A stretch of DNA of 64,000 nucleotides. Origin: Pseudomonas sp. GCEP-101 (GTDB taxonomy: Bacteria > Pseudomonadota > Gammaproteobacteria > Pseudomonadales > Pseudomonadaceae). The notes below the pieces were generated by a model. The model saw nothing but the letters and a program-made list of their open reading frames with translations. It ran no database searches and was not told the origin of the DNA. The stretch spans positions 4,782,965-4,846,964 of the forward strand of contig NZ_CP104011.1 in assembly GCF_025133575.1 (NCBI RefSeq). Direction: 5' to 3'. Positions 1 to 8,353 of this stretch are shown here, in pieces. The position numbers and the translations under genes were made by a program. Within the stretch, counting starts at the first letter, position 1. Each line of letters begins with the position of its first letter.

Positions 1-359
1 CTGGCGAGCAGGTACTTGCGCGAGCTGCCGCCCTGGCCGTAGGGGCCGGGCCACATGTCCCAGCCGGCCTTGGTGGAGATGATCAGCTCATCGCGGTAGG
101 CGGCGAAGTCCTCGCGCAGCAGGCGGCCGAAGTTGATCTCGGCGCTGCCGTAGGGCGGGCCGTAGTTGTTGGCCAGGTCGAAGTGGTTGATGCCCAGGTC
201 GAAGGCGGTGCGCAGCAGGGCGCGCTGGCGGTCCAGCGGCACGCTGTCGCCGAAGTTGTGCCACAGGCCCAGGGAGAGGGCGGGCAGCACCAGCCCGCTG
301 CGGCCGACGCGGCGGTAGGGTACGCGCTGGTAGCGGTCGGGGTGGGCGAGGTAGGTCAT
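1..359 (-). CDS. Aldo/keto reductase, YghZ/Gpr-like (3' end outside window)
   Basis: The gene reads leftwards off the window edge, so only about 119 N-terminal residues are visible, beginning MTYLAHPDRYQ. This opening and the following GRSGL...LGLWHNFG stretch are typical of the YghZ / L-glyceraldehyde-3-phosphate reductase branch of the aldo/keto reductases. The family catalytic Asp and Tyr appear in FDLANNYGP and the catalytic Lys in ISTKAGWDMWPG. The ATG lies 47 nt after the stop of the flavin monooxygenase gene on the same strand, so it is probably the last visible member of the TonB receptor-monooxygenase operon. The inferred role is NADPH-dependent reduction of an aldehyde or ketone released by the oxygenase. 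The substrate is unknown. Confidence 0.85.
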   Translation of the reverse strand, partial: MTYLAHPDRYQRVPYRRVGRSGLVLPALSLGLWHNFGDSVPLDRQRALLRTAFDLGINHFDLANNYGPPYGSAEINFGRLLREDFAAYRDELIISTKAGWDMWPGPYGQGGSSRKYLLA

Positions 360-406
360 GCAAACTCCTTGGAAAGCGGGCCGCAGAGAGGGCGGCCGGT
401 GAATCG

Positions 407-1729
407 TCAGATCGTGTAGCGGTTGGCCGGGCGTTTGAGCCCGAGGTGCTCGCGCAGGGTGCTGCCGCTGTACTCGCGGCGGAACAGCCCGCGGCGCTGC
501 AGCTCGGGCACGACGTGGTTGGCCACGTCTTCCAGGCCGCCGGGCAGGTGCGGCACCAGCACGTTGAAGCCGTCGGCGGCGCCGCCTTCGAACCAGGCCT
601 GCAATTCGTCGGCGATCTGCGTCGGCGTGCCGATCAGGCTGTGGTGCCCGCGTCCACCGGCGATGCGTCGGCCGAGTTGGGCGAGGGTCAGGTTCTCCCG
701 CCCGGCCAGTTCGGTGAGCAGCAACTGGCGGCTGCGCTGCCCGCTGTCGGTGAGCGGCAGCTCGGGCAGGGGGCCATCCAGCGGGTAGGCGGAGAGGTCG
801 AAGTTGCCGAGCATGCGCGACAGCAGCGCGACGCCCACCTGCGGCTCCACCAGCTCCTGGAATTGCTCGAACTTCTCCTGCGCCTCGGCCTGGCTCTGGC
901 CCACCACCACGAACACGCCGGGCATGATGCGCAGCTCGTCCGGGCCGCGCCCGAAGCGCGGCAGGCGGCCTTTCAGGTCGTTGTAGAAGTCGCGGGCGGC
1001 AGCCAGGGACGTCTGCGCGGTGAACACCACGTCGGCGGTCTGCGCGGCCAGCTCGCGGCCGGTCTCGGAACTGCCCGCCTGGACGATCACCGGCCGGCCC
1101 TGGGGCGTGCGCGCCACGTTCAGCGGGCCCTGCACGCGGAAGTGTTCGCCCTCGTGGTTGAGCACATGCAGCTTGGCCGGGTCGTAGTACTGGCCGCTGG
1201 CCTTGTCGCGGGTGAAGGCGTCGTCTTCCCAGCTGTCCCACAGGCCGGTGACCACCTCGTGGAATTCCCGCGCGCGGGCGTAGCGCTCGGCGTGGCCGAA
1301 GTGCTCCTGGCGGTTGAAGTTCAGCGCCTCGGCGGCGGCGTCGGAGGTCACCAGGTTCCAGCCGGCGCGGCCGGCGGAAAGATGATCGAGGGACGCGAAC
1401 TTGCGCGCCACGTGGTAGGGCTCGTTGTAGCTGGTGGTCACGGTGCCGATCAGGCCGATGCGCTCGGTCACCGCCGCCAGGGCCGCGAGCAGGGTCAACG
1501 GCTCGAAGTGGTCGGAGCGCGCCATGCGGCTGGCGATCTCGGCGGTGGGCGCGGCCACGCTGTCGGCGACGAAGACGGCGTCGAACTTCGCCGCTTCGGC
1601 CACCTGCGCCAGGCGCTTGTAGAGGCGGAAGTCGAGCCCGCCGTCGGCCGGCACGTCCGGGTGGCGCCACGCCGAAACGTGGTGCCCGGTGGCCATGAGG
1701 AAGGCGCCAAGGGAAAGGGTGCGTGTCAT
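407..1729 (-). CDS. LLM-class FMNH2-dependent monooxygenase, NtaA/SnaA/DszA family
   Basis: A 440-aa flavin-dependent monooxygenase of the bacterial luciferase-like fold, in the subfamily of nitrilotriacetate monooxygenase component A, DszA and SnaA. Such enzymes use reduced FMN from a partner reductase to oxidise C-N or C-S bonds in the cytoplasm. Subfamily hallmarks are the N-terminal beta strand (LGAFLMATGHH), LDHLSAGRAGWNLVTS near residue 130, PVIVQAGSSETGRELAA and the C-terminal LVPHLPGG...VVPELQRRGLFR. I chose the ATG at 1729 because AGGA precedes it at normal spacing; an upstream extension starting at 1765 has no such site. It lies 96 nt downstream of the TonB receptor gene and 47 nt before the aldo/keto reductase. 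A related enzyme is cut by the right window edge. The substrate (organosulfur compound or aminopolycarboxylate) cannot be decided from sequence. Confidence 0.85.
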   Translation of the reverse strand: MTRTLSLGAFLMATGHHVSAWRHPDVPADGGLDFRLYKRLAQVAEAAKFDAVFVADSVAAPTAEIASRMARSDHFEPLTLLAALAAVTERIGLIGTVTTSYNEPYHVARKFASLDHLSAGRAGWNLVTSDAAAEALNFNRQEHFGHAERYARAREFHEVVTGLWDSWEDDAFTRDKASGQYYDPAKLHVLNHEGEHFRVQGPLNVARTPQGRPVIVQAGSSETGRELAAQTADVVFTAQTSLAAARDFYNDLKGRLPRFGRGPDELRIMPGVFVVVGQSQAEAQEKFEQFQELVEPQVGVALLSRMLGNFDLSAYPLDGPLPELPLTDSGQRSRQLLLTELAGRENLTLAQLGRRIAGGRGHHSLIGTPTQIADELQAWFEGGAADGFNVLVPHLPGGLEDVANHVVPELQRRGLFRREYSGSTLREHLGLKRPANRYTI

Positions 1730-1825
1730 GTCGGTGTTCCTGTGTGTCCGTCGGGAGGGACGCAAGGCGGCGTGCCGTTCTTGTCGGCGGCGCCGGGGCG
1801 AGCCGGCGCCGTTTGCTTCAAGCGA

Positions 1826-4084
1826 TCAGAAGTCCTTGCGCAGCTCGACGCCGAAGTAGCGTCCGTCGTCGCGCGGCACCATGCGGTAGATGTAGCTGCC
1901 GCCGCTGGCCAGCAGGGGCGAATAGGACTTGTCGGTGAGGTTCTTGCCCACCACCGCCACGCGCCAGCCTTCGTTGTAGTCGGCCAGCGCGACACTGGCG
2001 CCCCATAGGCCGTAGGCGCCCTGGATGGTGTCGGGGTTCTGGCTGAGGTCGTACTGCACCTTGTCCTGCCAGCTGTAGTCGGTGCCCAGCTCCACATCCA
2101 GGCCGTTGTCCAGCGGGATGCCGTAGTCGGCGCGCACGTAGCTCTTCCAGTCCGGCGAGAAGGGCAGCGGCTTGCCGTTGACGTTGCACGCCGCCGCCGC
2201 GCCCGCGGGGCAGGCGAAGCTGTCGATGCGGGCCTTGGTGTAGGCGAGGGCGCCGGAGAGCTTGAGCTGGCGGGTGGCCTGGTAGCTGAAGTCCAGCTCG
2301 GCGCCCTCGGTCTTCACCTTGCCCGCGTTGATCAGGCGGGTCACCACCTGGCCGGCGACGGTGTCGTAGAAGTTCGCCTGGTAGTTGTCGTACACGGTGT
2401 GGAACACCGCGAGGTTGGCGGTCAGGCGGTTATCCAGCGCGGTGGCCTTGAGGCCCGCTTCCCAGGAGTTGGACGTCTCCGGCTTGAGCGCCTCGGTGTC
2501 GCGCGGCTGCATGTTGAAGAACACGTTGTAGGCCGGGCCTTTGTAGCCGCGCGAGTAGGTGAGGTAGCTGGTCAGCTGCTCGCTGAGGTCGTACTGCAGG
2601 CCCAGGCGGCCGGACCAGCCGTCTTCGTCGGTGGAGCCGGAGCTGGAGGTGGAGGGCTGGATGCCGGTCACCGCGGTGGACGAGGTGGAGCGGCGGCGGT
2701 GGTCATATTCCAGCTCGTCGTGGGTGTAGCGCAGGCCGGCGATACCGCGGAAATCGTCGGTGAAGTTCAGCGTGCTCTCGCCGAACACCGCATAGGTGTC
2801 GCTGCGCGTGCCGTAGTCGGCCACGCCGGTATTCTGCGCGGTGGTGGAGGTCACGACGCGGCGGTAGGTCTCGTCGTCCACGGCGTGCATGTAGTAGACG
2901 CCGCCGACGTATTCGAGGAACTCGCCCTTGGGCGAGGCCAGGCGCAGCTCCTGGGAGTACTGGTCGTAGTTCAGCTCGCCCTTGTCGTGGGAGCTGGGGA
3001 TGCTCGCCGTGACCTGGGACAGGCGGTCGCCATCCTGCCACTGGGTGTTATCCCAGCCGCGCCAGGCGCTGATGGAGGTCAGGGTGTAGTCGCCCAGGTT
3101 CCAGTCCAGCTGCGCCGACAGGCCCTTGTTGGTGTCGTCGACGTGGGTGCGGTAGTCGCTGTTGATCTTGCGGTTGTCGCTGTCCGGCGTCACCGGCCGC
3201 AGCGCGTTGGCGAAGGCCGGGCTGGTGGTGCTGGTGATGACGCCGCTGGGGCTGTCGTCGTTGCCCTGCATGTAGTCGGCGATCAGGGTGACCTTGAGGT
3301 CGTCGTTGGGGGTGATCTCGAACTTGGTGCGGGCGCCGGCGCGGTTGTAGCCGTTCACCTCGTGGCCGTTGTAGACGTTGTCGACGTTGCCGTCGTAGCT
3401 GCCCACCAGGGTGGTGACGCTGGCCTTGAGCTTGCCGGGGATCAGCGTGCCGCCAATGCCGAAGCGGGTGCGGTTCTCGTTGCCGCCGCCAAAATGCGAA
3501 TAATCGATGTAGCCGGTGGTGTCGTCCGGCACCTCGCGGGTGACCACGTTGAGCACGCCGGCCGAGGCGTTCTTGCCGAACAGCGTGCCCTGCGGGCCGC
3601 GTAGCACTTCGATGCGCTCGACGTCGAGCAGGTCCAGGGTGGCCTGGCCGGCACGGCCGAGCACCACGCCATCGATCACCGTCGACACGCTCGGCTCGAC
3701 GCCGGGGGAGGTGGAGATGGTGCCCACGCCACGGACGAACAGCGAGGTGTCCTTGTTCGAGGCACCGGTGCGGAAGTTCAGCGTCGGCACCTGCTGGACG
3801 ATGCTCGATACGTTGTTGCGGTTGTCGCGTTCCAGTTGCTCGCCATAGAGCACGGAAACGGCCACGGGGACCTTCTGCAGCGATTCCTCGCGGCGGGTGG
3901 CGGTCACGGTCACGGCCTTGAGCGTCGGTGCCGCCTCGGCCGATGGGGTGTCGCCGCCGCTGGATTCGGCGGCCTGCACGCTGCAGGCGAGGGCGCCGAT
4001 CACGCTGGCGATGCCCAGGGCCAGCGCGCTGCGCCGACCCGTGAAGTGCGGACGGCCGAGCGTCCCCCGATGTTGCGATTGCAT
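1826..4084 (-). CDS. TonB-dependent outer-membrane receptor
   Basis: A 752-aa outer-membrane active transporter. The N-terminus carries a signal peptide (arginine-rich start, hydrophobic core near residues 18-34, probable cleavage after SVQA). A TonB-box-like LKAVTVTATR follows, then the plug domain with VERIEVLRGPQGTLFGKNASAGVLNVVTR, and a long beta-barrel ending in the aromatic residue Phe (VELRKDF). The usual family length is 650-800 aa. A GTG six bases upstream overlaps the AAGGAG ribosome-binding site, so the ATG at 4084 with 5-nt spacing is the better start. It is the first gene of the operon with the monooxygenase and reductase, and its promoter carries a LacI-type operator, so it probably imports the compound that those enzymes degrade. 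Nothing shows siderophore specificity. Confidence 0.9.
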   Translation of the reverse strand: MQSQHRGTLGRPHFTGRRSALALGIASVIGALACSVQAAESSGGDTPSAEAAPTLKAVTVTATRREESLQKVPVAVSVLYGEQLERDNRNNVSSIVQQVPTLNFRTGASNKDTSLFVRGVGTISTSPGVEPSVSTVIDGVVLGRAGQATLDLLDVERIEVLRGPQGTLFGKNASAGVLNVVTREVPDDTTGYIDYSHFGGGNENRTRFGIGGTLIPGKLKASVTTLVGSYDGNVDNVYNGHEVNGYNRAGARTKFEITPNDDLKVTLIADYMQGNDDSPSGVITSTTSPAFANALRPVTPDSDNRKINSDYRTHVDDTNKGLSAQLDWNLGDYTLTSISAWRGWDNTQWQDGDRLSQVTASIPSSHDKGELNYDQYSQELRLASPKGEFLEYVGGVYYMHAVDDETYRRVVTSTTAQNTGVADYGTRSDTYAVFGESTLNFTDDFRGIAGLRYTHDELEYDHRRRSTSSTAVTGIQPSTSSSGSTDEDGWSGRLGLQYDLSEQLTSYLTYSRGYKGPAYNVFFNMQPRDTEALKPETSNSWEAGLKATALDNRLTANLAVFHTVYDNYQANFYDTVAGQVVTRLINAGKVKTEGAELDFSYQATRQLKLSGALAYTKARIDSFACPAGAAAACNVNGKPLPFSPDWKSYVRADYGIPLDNGLDVELGTDYSWQDKVQYDLSQNPDTIQGAYGLWGASVALADYNEGWRVAVVGKNLTDKSYSPLLASGGSYIYRMVPRDDGRYFGVELRKDF

Positions 4085-4201
4085 AGCCACTCCTTCTTGC
4101 CCTGGTCCGCCCCGGGTCTTTTGCCGGGGCGCCTTTTATCTGCGGGACTGTCACGAGCGCTCGCTCGTGCGAGTGGCTGGAATCTTGCGGACAGTTTGTG
4201 T

Positions 4202-4215
4202 TGTTAGCGCTAACA
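4202..4215. promoter_or_regulatory. Perfect 14-bp LacI/GntR-type operator
   Basis: TGTTAGCGCTAACA is a perfect palindrome with the central CG typical of LacI-family operators. It lies between the divergent regulator and TonB receptor genes. It begins about 7 nt downstream of the predicted -10 box of the receptor operon, so it covers the likely +1. That is a classic repression geometry. Confidence 0.75.
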
Positions 4216-4221
4216 TCGACG

Positions 4222-4251
4222 AGTATCCTGAATCGCCAGATAGAACGTCAA
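4222..4251 (-). promoter_or_regulatory. Sigma-70-type promoter of the TonB receptor operon
   Basis: Read on the minus strand, TTGACG at 4251-4246 and GATACT at 4227-4222 are separated by 18 nt, a good sigma-70 match. The predicted +1 falls in the palindrome at 4202-4215, giving an untranslated leader of about 130 nt. Confidence 0.6.
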
Positions 4252-4316
4252 ATAATTAAAAATTACGTTTATATTCCTGACATCACAGATCACGACCGAC
4301 AGGCAGGAGAGCCGGC

Positions 4317-5357
4317 TTGGCCAACCAGACACCCCGCAAACGCCGTGGCGCAGGCCGTGTGACCCTGACCGCGGTGGCCGAGCGCGCCGGCGTTTCCGCC
4401 ATCAGCGTGTCGCGCTATTTCAACCAGCCGGCGCAGCTGTCGGATGACCTGCGCGAACGCATCGGCGCGGCGGTGGAGGCGCTGGGCTATGTGCCCAACC
4501 AGGTGGCCGGCGGGCTGGCGTCGGCGCGGGGCAGGGTGGTGGGCATGGTGGTGCCGAACATTTCCGGGCCGATCTTCGCCGACACGATCCAGGCCGTCAG
4601 CGACACCCTGGCCGCCCACGGCTACCAGTTGCTGCTGGCCTCCAGTTACTTCTCCGAAGACAGGGAGGAGAACGCCGTGCGCGCCTTCCTCGGCTGGAAC
4701 CCGGCGGCCCTGGTGCTGACCAGCCACTTCCACACCGCCGCGACGCAGAAGCTGATCGCCGCGGCGGACATGCCGGTGGTCGAGGTCTGGGATTACCAAC
4801 CCGAGCGCGCGCCGATCCAGGTCGGTTTTTCCCATTACCAGGTCGGCGTGGACGCGGTGCGCTACCTGCACGGCAAGGGCTATCGGCGTATCGCCTTCGT
4901 GCAGAACAGCGCGCCCGGCGACTTCAGCGCCCTGGACCGTCGCGACGGGTACGCCGACACCCTGCGCGACCTGGGCGGCGAACCGTGGATGTTCGTGCCC
5001 ACCGAGAGCGCGCCCTTCGAGGCCGGGCGCCAGGCCATGGAAGCACTGATGGCCCGCGGTGCGAAGCGCCCCGAGGCGATCGTCTTCGCCAACGACAACC
5101 TCGCCGCCGGCGGCCTGCTCGCCGGCCAGCGCGCCGGGCTGAAGATTCCCGAGGAGTGCGCGGTGCTGGGGTTCGGCGACTATCCCTTTGCGCCGATGCT
5201 GCTGCCGAGCCTTTCGACCATCAAGCCGCCGGCCCGCGAGATCGGCGAGATCGCCGCGCTGCGGGTGCTGCAATCCATCGGCGTGCTGCCGCTGGAGGGC
5301 GCGGTGGAGCGCCTGAACCTGCTCGGCTGCCGGGTGCTGGAGCGCGAAAGCGGCTGA
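4317..5357 (+). CDS. LacI-family transcriptional regulator, GntR-like
   Basis: A 346-aa repressor. Residues about 14-60 form the LacI-type helix-turn-helix and hinge (VTLTAVAERAGVSAISVSRYF, then LGYVPNQVAGGL). The rest is a periplasmic-binding-protein-like effector domain (VGMVVPNISGPIFA, FANDNLAAGGLL, LGFGDYPFAPML). The pattern of the effector domain (FLGWNPAALVLTS, IPVVEVWD-like, IQVGFSHYQVG) resembles the gluconate repressor GntR of enterics. The start is TTG: AGGAGA lies 6 nt upstream, an in-frame stop lies at 4278, and no ATG intervenes. It is transcribed away from the TonB receptor operon and probably represses that operon, and perhaps itself, through the palindrome at 4202-4215. The inducer is unknown; gluconate-like acids are only a family-based guess. 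Confidence 0.88.
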   Translation: MANQTPRKRRGAGRVTLTAVAERAGVSAISVSRYFNQPAQLSDDLRERIGAAVEALGYVPNQVAGGLASARGRVVGMVVPNISGPIFADTIQAVSDTLAAHGYQLLLASSYFSEDREENAVRAFLGWNPAALVLTSHFHTAATQKLIAAADMPVVEVWDYQPERAPIQVGFSHYQVGVDAVRYLHGKGYRRIAFVQNSAPGDFSALDRRDGYADTLRDLGGEPWMFVPTESAPFEAGRQAMEALMARGAKRPEAIVFANDNLAAGGLLAGQRAGLKIPEECAVLGFGDYPFAPMLLPSLSTIKPPAREIGEIAALRVLQSIGVLPLEGAVERLNLLGCRVLERESG

Positions 5358-5367
5358 ATGCCCCCTG

Positions 5368-5476
5368 TGTAGGAGCGGGCCATGCCCGCGATCCGTGAGC
5401 AGGGCTCACGGCGTCGATATGGAGAAAATGGCGCGGACTTTGTCCGCGGATCGCGGGCATGGCCCGCTCCTACAGG
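5368..5476. repeat. REPIN-like doublet of inverted REP sequences
   Basis: A REP unit (TGTAGGAGCGGGCCATGCCC, from 5368) and its reverse complement ending at 5476 flank two internal hairpins: CCGTGAGC/GCTCACGG at 5393-5411 and GCGGAC/GTCCGC near 5433. The same inverted doublet recurs at 40418-40548. It lies between convergent genes and could also act in transcript termination. Confidence 0.8.
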
Positions 5477-5484
5477 GCGAGCGG

Positions 5485-6126
5485 TCATTTCACCAGCAGG
5501 TCGATCACTTCCTGGTCGCTGAGCTGGTGGAAGTCGCGGTAGTGGTCGCCGACCGCGCGGAAGGGCGAGGGCGTGTCCAGGCAGACCAGCTCGTCCACCT
5601 CCTCGCGCAGCCGCTGCACGGTTTCTGCCGGGCCCACCGGCACCGCCAGCACCACCCTGTGCGGGTGCTGGGCGCGCAGGCATTGCAGCGCGGCGCGCAT
5701 GCTGCTGCCGGTGGCCAGGCCGTCATCGACCACGACCAGGTCGCGGCCTTCCACCCGGGCCGGGGCCTTCACGCCGCGGTAGAGCAGACGGCGGCGCTCC
5801 AGTTCGCGCAGCTGTTCCATCACCTGCTGTTCGAACCACTGCGCCGGCGGGTCGAAGCGCGCGAGCATCGCTTCGTCCACCACCCAGTTCGGCTCGGGGC
5901 CGTCGACAATGGCACCCAGGGCATATTCCTCGTTGCCCGGTGCGCCGATCTTGCGCACCAGCAGCACGTCCAGCGGCGCGGCGAGGATGCGGGCGATTTC
6001 CTTGGCCACCGGCACGCCGCCACGGGGCAGCGCAAGGATCAGCGGGGCGACCAGCGGCATGTCGCGCAGGACCATGGCCAGGGCGATGCCGGCGTGGCGC
6101 CGATTGGTATAGCGCGGACTGGGCAT
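5485..6126 (-). CDS. Phosphoribosyltransferase-domain protein
   Basis: A 213-aa type I phosphoribosyltransferase-fold protein. The PRPP-binding loop is VVVDDGLATGSSM; an upstream ALPRGGVPVAKEIA stretch supplies the diphosphate-binding strand and loop. Proteins of this group often sit in stress islands and are annotated only as phosphoribosyltransferase, and the nucleobase substrate is unknown. The ATG at 6126 is chosen because AAAGGAGGTGCAG directly precedes it; upstream in-frame codons are shadow of the oxidoreductase gene. Only 19 nt separate it from the molybdopterin subunit gene, so it is probably co-transcribed with the aldehyde oxidoreductase genes. Confidence 0.8.
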   Translation of the reverse strand: MPSPRYTNRRHAGIALAMVLRDMPLVAPLILALPRGGVPVAKEIARILAAPLDVLLVRKIGAPGNEEYALGAIVDGPEPNWVVDEAMLARFDPPAQWFEQQVMEQLRELERRRLLYRGVKAPARVEGRDLVVVDDGLATGSSMRAALQCLRAQHPHRVVLAVPVGPAETVQRLREEVDELVCLDTPSPFRAVGDHYRDFHQLSDQEVIDLLVK

Positions 6127-6145
6127 CTGCACCTCCTTTGCCGAG

Positions 6146-8353
6146 TTACAGCAGCTTATCCAGGGTGATGGGCAGCTCGCGTATGCGATTACCGGTTGCA
6201 TGGTAGACCGCGTTGGCGACCGCCGCCGCCACGCCGACGACGCCGATCTCGCCGACGCCCTTGGAGCCCAGCGGATTGACCACCGCATCCGGCTCGTCGA
6301 CGAACAGCACGCGGATATCGCCGATGTCGGCCTGCACGGGGATGTGGTACTCGGCCAGGTTGTGGTTCATGAACCGCCCCAGGCCGTGGTCCATCAGGCT
6401 GGCCTCGTGCAACGCCATGCTCACGCCCCAGACCACGCCGCCGAGAATCTGGCTGCGCGCGGTCTTGGGGTTGACCACGCGCCCGGCGGCGATGGCGCTC
6501 ACCACCCGGCGCACGCGCACCGTGCCCAGTGCCTCGTCCACCGCCACCTCGACGAACACCGCCGAGTGGGTGGCCGTGGCGTAGCGCTGGCGCAGCGCCG
6601 AGGGATGGGCGGTGGCGCTGGCCTGCAAGCTGCCGTAGCGCTGGAACAGCTCGGTAAAGGCGATGCGCTGGCTGCTGGACGCCGCCTGCAAGTGGCCCTC
6701 GCTGCACTGCACCTGGTCATCGGCGATGTGCTGGAAAGGCCCGGAGGGCAGTTGACGGGCCGCTTCCAGCAGGGTTTGCCGGAGTGCCAGGCACGCCTCG
6801 CGCACCGCGCTGCCCACCGAGGACACGGTGAACGAGCCGCCCTGCAGCGGGGCCTGGGGCAGCGAGGAGTCGCCCAGTACGAAGCGCACCTTCTCCGGCG
6901 GCAGGCCGAGGGTTTCGGCGGCGATCTGGGTCATGGCGGTGTAGGTGCCGGTGCCGATGTCGGTGGTGGCGCTGGCTACCACCACGCTGCCGTCCGGCGC
7001 CAGTGCGGCACTGGCGCTGGCGGGCATCTGCATGGCCTCCCAGACGCCGGTGGCCATGCCCAGGCCGATGCGCTGCTCGCCTTCGCGCAAGGTGCCGGGC
7101 GCGGGCATCTGCGTCGGCCAGCCGAATTGCCGCGCGCCTTCGCTGTAGCAGTCGCGCAGGGCCTTGCTGGAATAAGGCTTGCCGAGGTTCTGGTTGAGCG
7201 CGGTGAAGTTGATCAGGCGCAGGTGCAGCGGGTTGAGGCCGGCGGCCCAGGCCAGTTCGTCCATGGCGCACTCCAGGGCGTAGACCCCTTCGGCGGCGCC
7301 TGGGGCGCGCATGTCCAGCGGCGTGTAGACGTCCAGCGGCACCAGGCGATAGGTAAGACGGACGTTGTCGCAGTGGTAGAGCATCCCCGACCATTCGGCG
7401 ACGTGGGCGGTGAACTGCTCGAAGCGCGAGGTCTGCCCGGTGACCTGGTGCACCAGGCCGAGCAGGCGGCCCTCGGCGTCGGCGCCCAGGCTCAGGCGCT
7501 GCACCGTGCGTGGCCGATAGCCAAAGGTGAACTGCTGCTGGCGGGTCAGCGCGACGCGCACCGAGCGCTTGAGCATGAGCGCGGCCATCGCCGCCAGCGG
7601 CAACTGGTACTGCGGGCGCAAGCCGGAGCCGAAGGCGCCGCCGATGAACGCCGCCTGCACGCGCACCTGGGTGGGTTCGAGCTTGAGCACGTGGCACAGG
7701 TAGCTCTGGCTGTTCTGCGAGCCCTGGGTCTTGTCGTGCACCAGCAGGCTGCCGTCCGCCTGGTAGATCACCGTGGAGGCGTGCGGCTCCATGGGGTTGT
7801 GGTGCTCCACCGGCAACTCGTACTGGGCCTCGATGCGCACCGGCGCGCTGGCCAGCGCGCCATCGGCATCGCCGCGCGGGCCGGGCAATTCGGCGGGCGC
7901 GGGCAGGGCATCGTCCAGCTGGCGGCGCAGGTCGGTGGCGTGCGGCTCGGTCGCGTATTCCACGGTCACCAGGGCGGCGGCGTAACGGGCGGTCTGCAGG
8001 TCGTCGGCCACCACCAGCGCCACCGGCTGGCCGTTGTACAGCACGCGGTCGTTGAACAGGGGGCGGAACGACGAGCCGTCGGCGGAGTCCTCGTCCTCGT
8101 AGCTGTCATCGTCGGCGGCCAGCGGCGGGCGGTTCAGGTGGCTCATCACCAGGCGCACGCCGGGCACGGCGCAGGCGGCGTCGCTGTCGATGGCGATGAT
8201 CCGCCCGCGGGCGATGCGGCTGTTGACCACCGCGCCATGGAGCAGACCCTCGGCGCCGTATTCGGCGGCGTAGCGCGCGCCGCCGGTGACTTTCAACGGG
8301 CCGTCGACGCGGTCCAGCGGGGTGCCGATGGAGCGATGCGGATGACGGTTCAT
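6146..8353 (-). CDS. Aldehyde oxidoreductase, molybdopterin-binding subunit (PaoC/YagR-like)
   Basis: A 735-aa large subunit of the xanthine dehydrogenase family, matching the length of E. coli PaoC. N-terminal RVDGPLKVTGGARYAAEY marks the start of the family a/b hammerhead domain. Cofactor-binding regions include FIGGAFGSGLRP, the DMRAPGAAEGVYALECAMDE segment near residue 350, and the C-terminal GSKGVGEIGVVGVAAAVANA, which carries the conserved catalytic Glu. It hydroxylates aldehydes to acids using water at Mo-cytosine dinucleotide (family knowledge). ATGA overlap with the FAD subunit gene shows translational coupling. Substrate range is usually broad (aromatic and aliphatic aldehydes), so detoxification is the likely role. 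Confidence 0.88.
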   Translation of the reverse strand: MNRHPHRSIGTPLDRVDGPLKVTGGARYAAEYGAEGLLHGAVVNSRIARGRIIAIDSDAACAVPGVRLVMSHLNRPPLAADDDSYEDEDSADGSSFRPLFNDRVLYNGQPVALVVADDLQTARYAAALVTVEYATEPHATDLRRQLDDALPAPAELPGPRGDADGALASAPVRIEAQYELPVEHHNPMEPHASTVIYQADGSLLVHDKTQGSQNSQSYLCHVLKLEPTQVRVQAAFIGGAFGSGLRPQYQLPLAAMAALMLKRSVRVALTRQQQFTFGYRPRTVQRLSLGADAEGRLLGLVHQVTGQTSRFEQFTAHVAEWSGMLYHCDNVRLTYRLVPLDVYTPLDMRAPGAAEGVYALECAMDELAWAAGLNPLHLRLINFTALNQNLGKPYSSKALRDCYSEGARQFGWPTQMPAPGTLREGEQRIGLGMATGVWEAMQMPASASAALAPDGSVVVASATTDIGTGTYTAMTQIAAETLGLPPEKVRFVLGDSSLPQAPLQGGSFTVSSVGSAVREACLALRQTLLEAARQLPSGPFQHIADDQVQCSEGHLQAASSSQRIAFTELFQRYGSLQASATAHPSALRQRYATATHSAVFVEVAVDEALGTVRVRRVVSAIAAGRVVNPKTARSQILGGVVWGVSMALHEASLMDHGLGRFMNHNLAEYHIPVQADIGDIRVLFVDEPDAVVNPLGSKGVGEIGVVGVAAAVANAVYHATGNRIRELPITLDKLL

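Noticed and set aside
1789..1810. GGCGCCGG/CCGGCGCC hairpin between the TonB receptor and monooxygenase genes
   Set aside because: Lies inside a presumed operon with no T-run; at most a transcript-stability element.
446..2008. Long plus-strand open frame of about 520 codons opposite the monooxygenase and TonB receptor genes
   Set aside because: Antisense artefact of GC-rich codon bias. The minus-strand frames encode recognisable families, whereas this one is Ala/Gly/Arg/His-rich with no motif.
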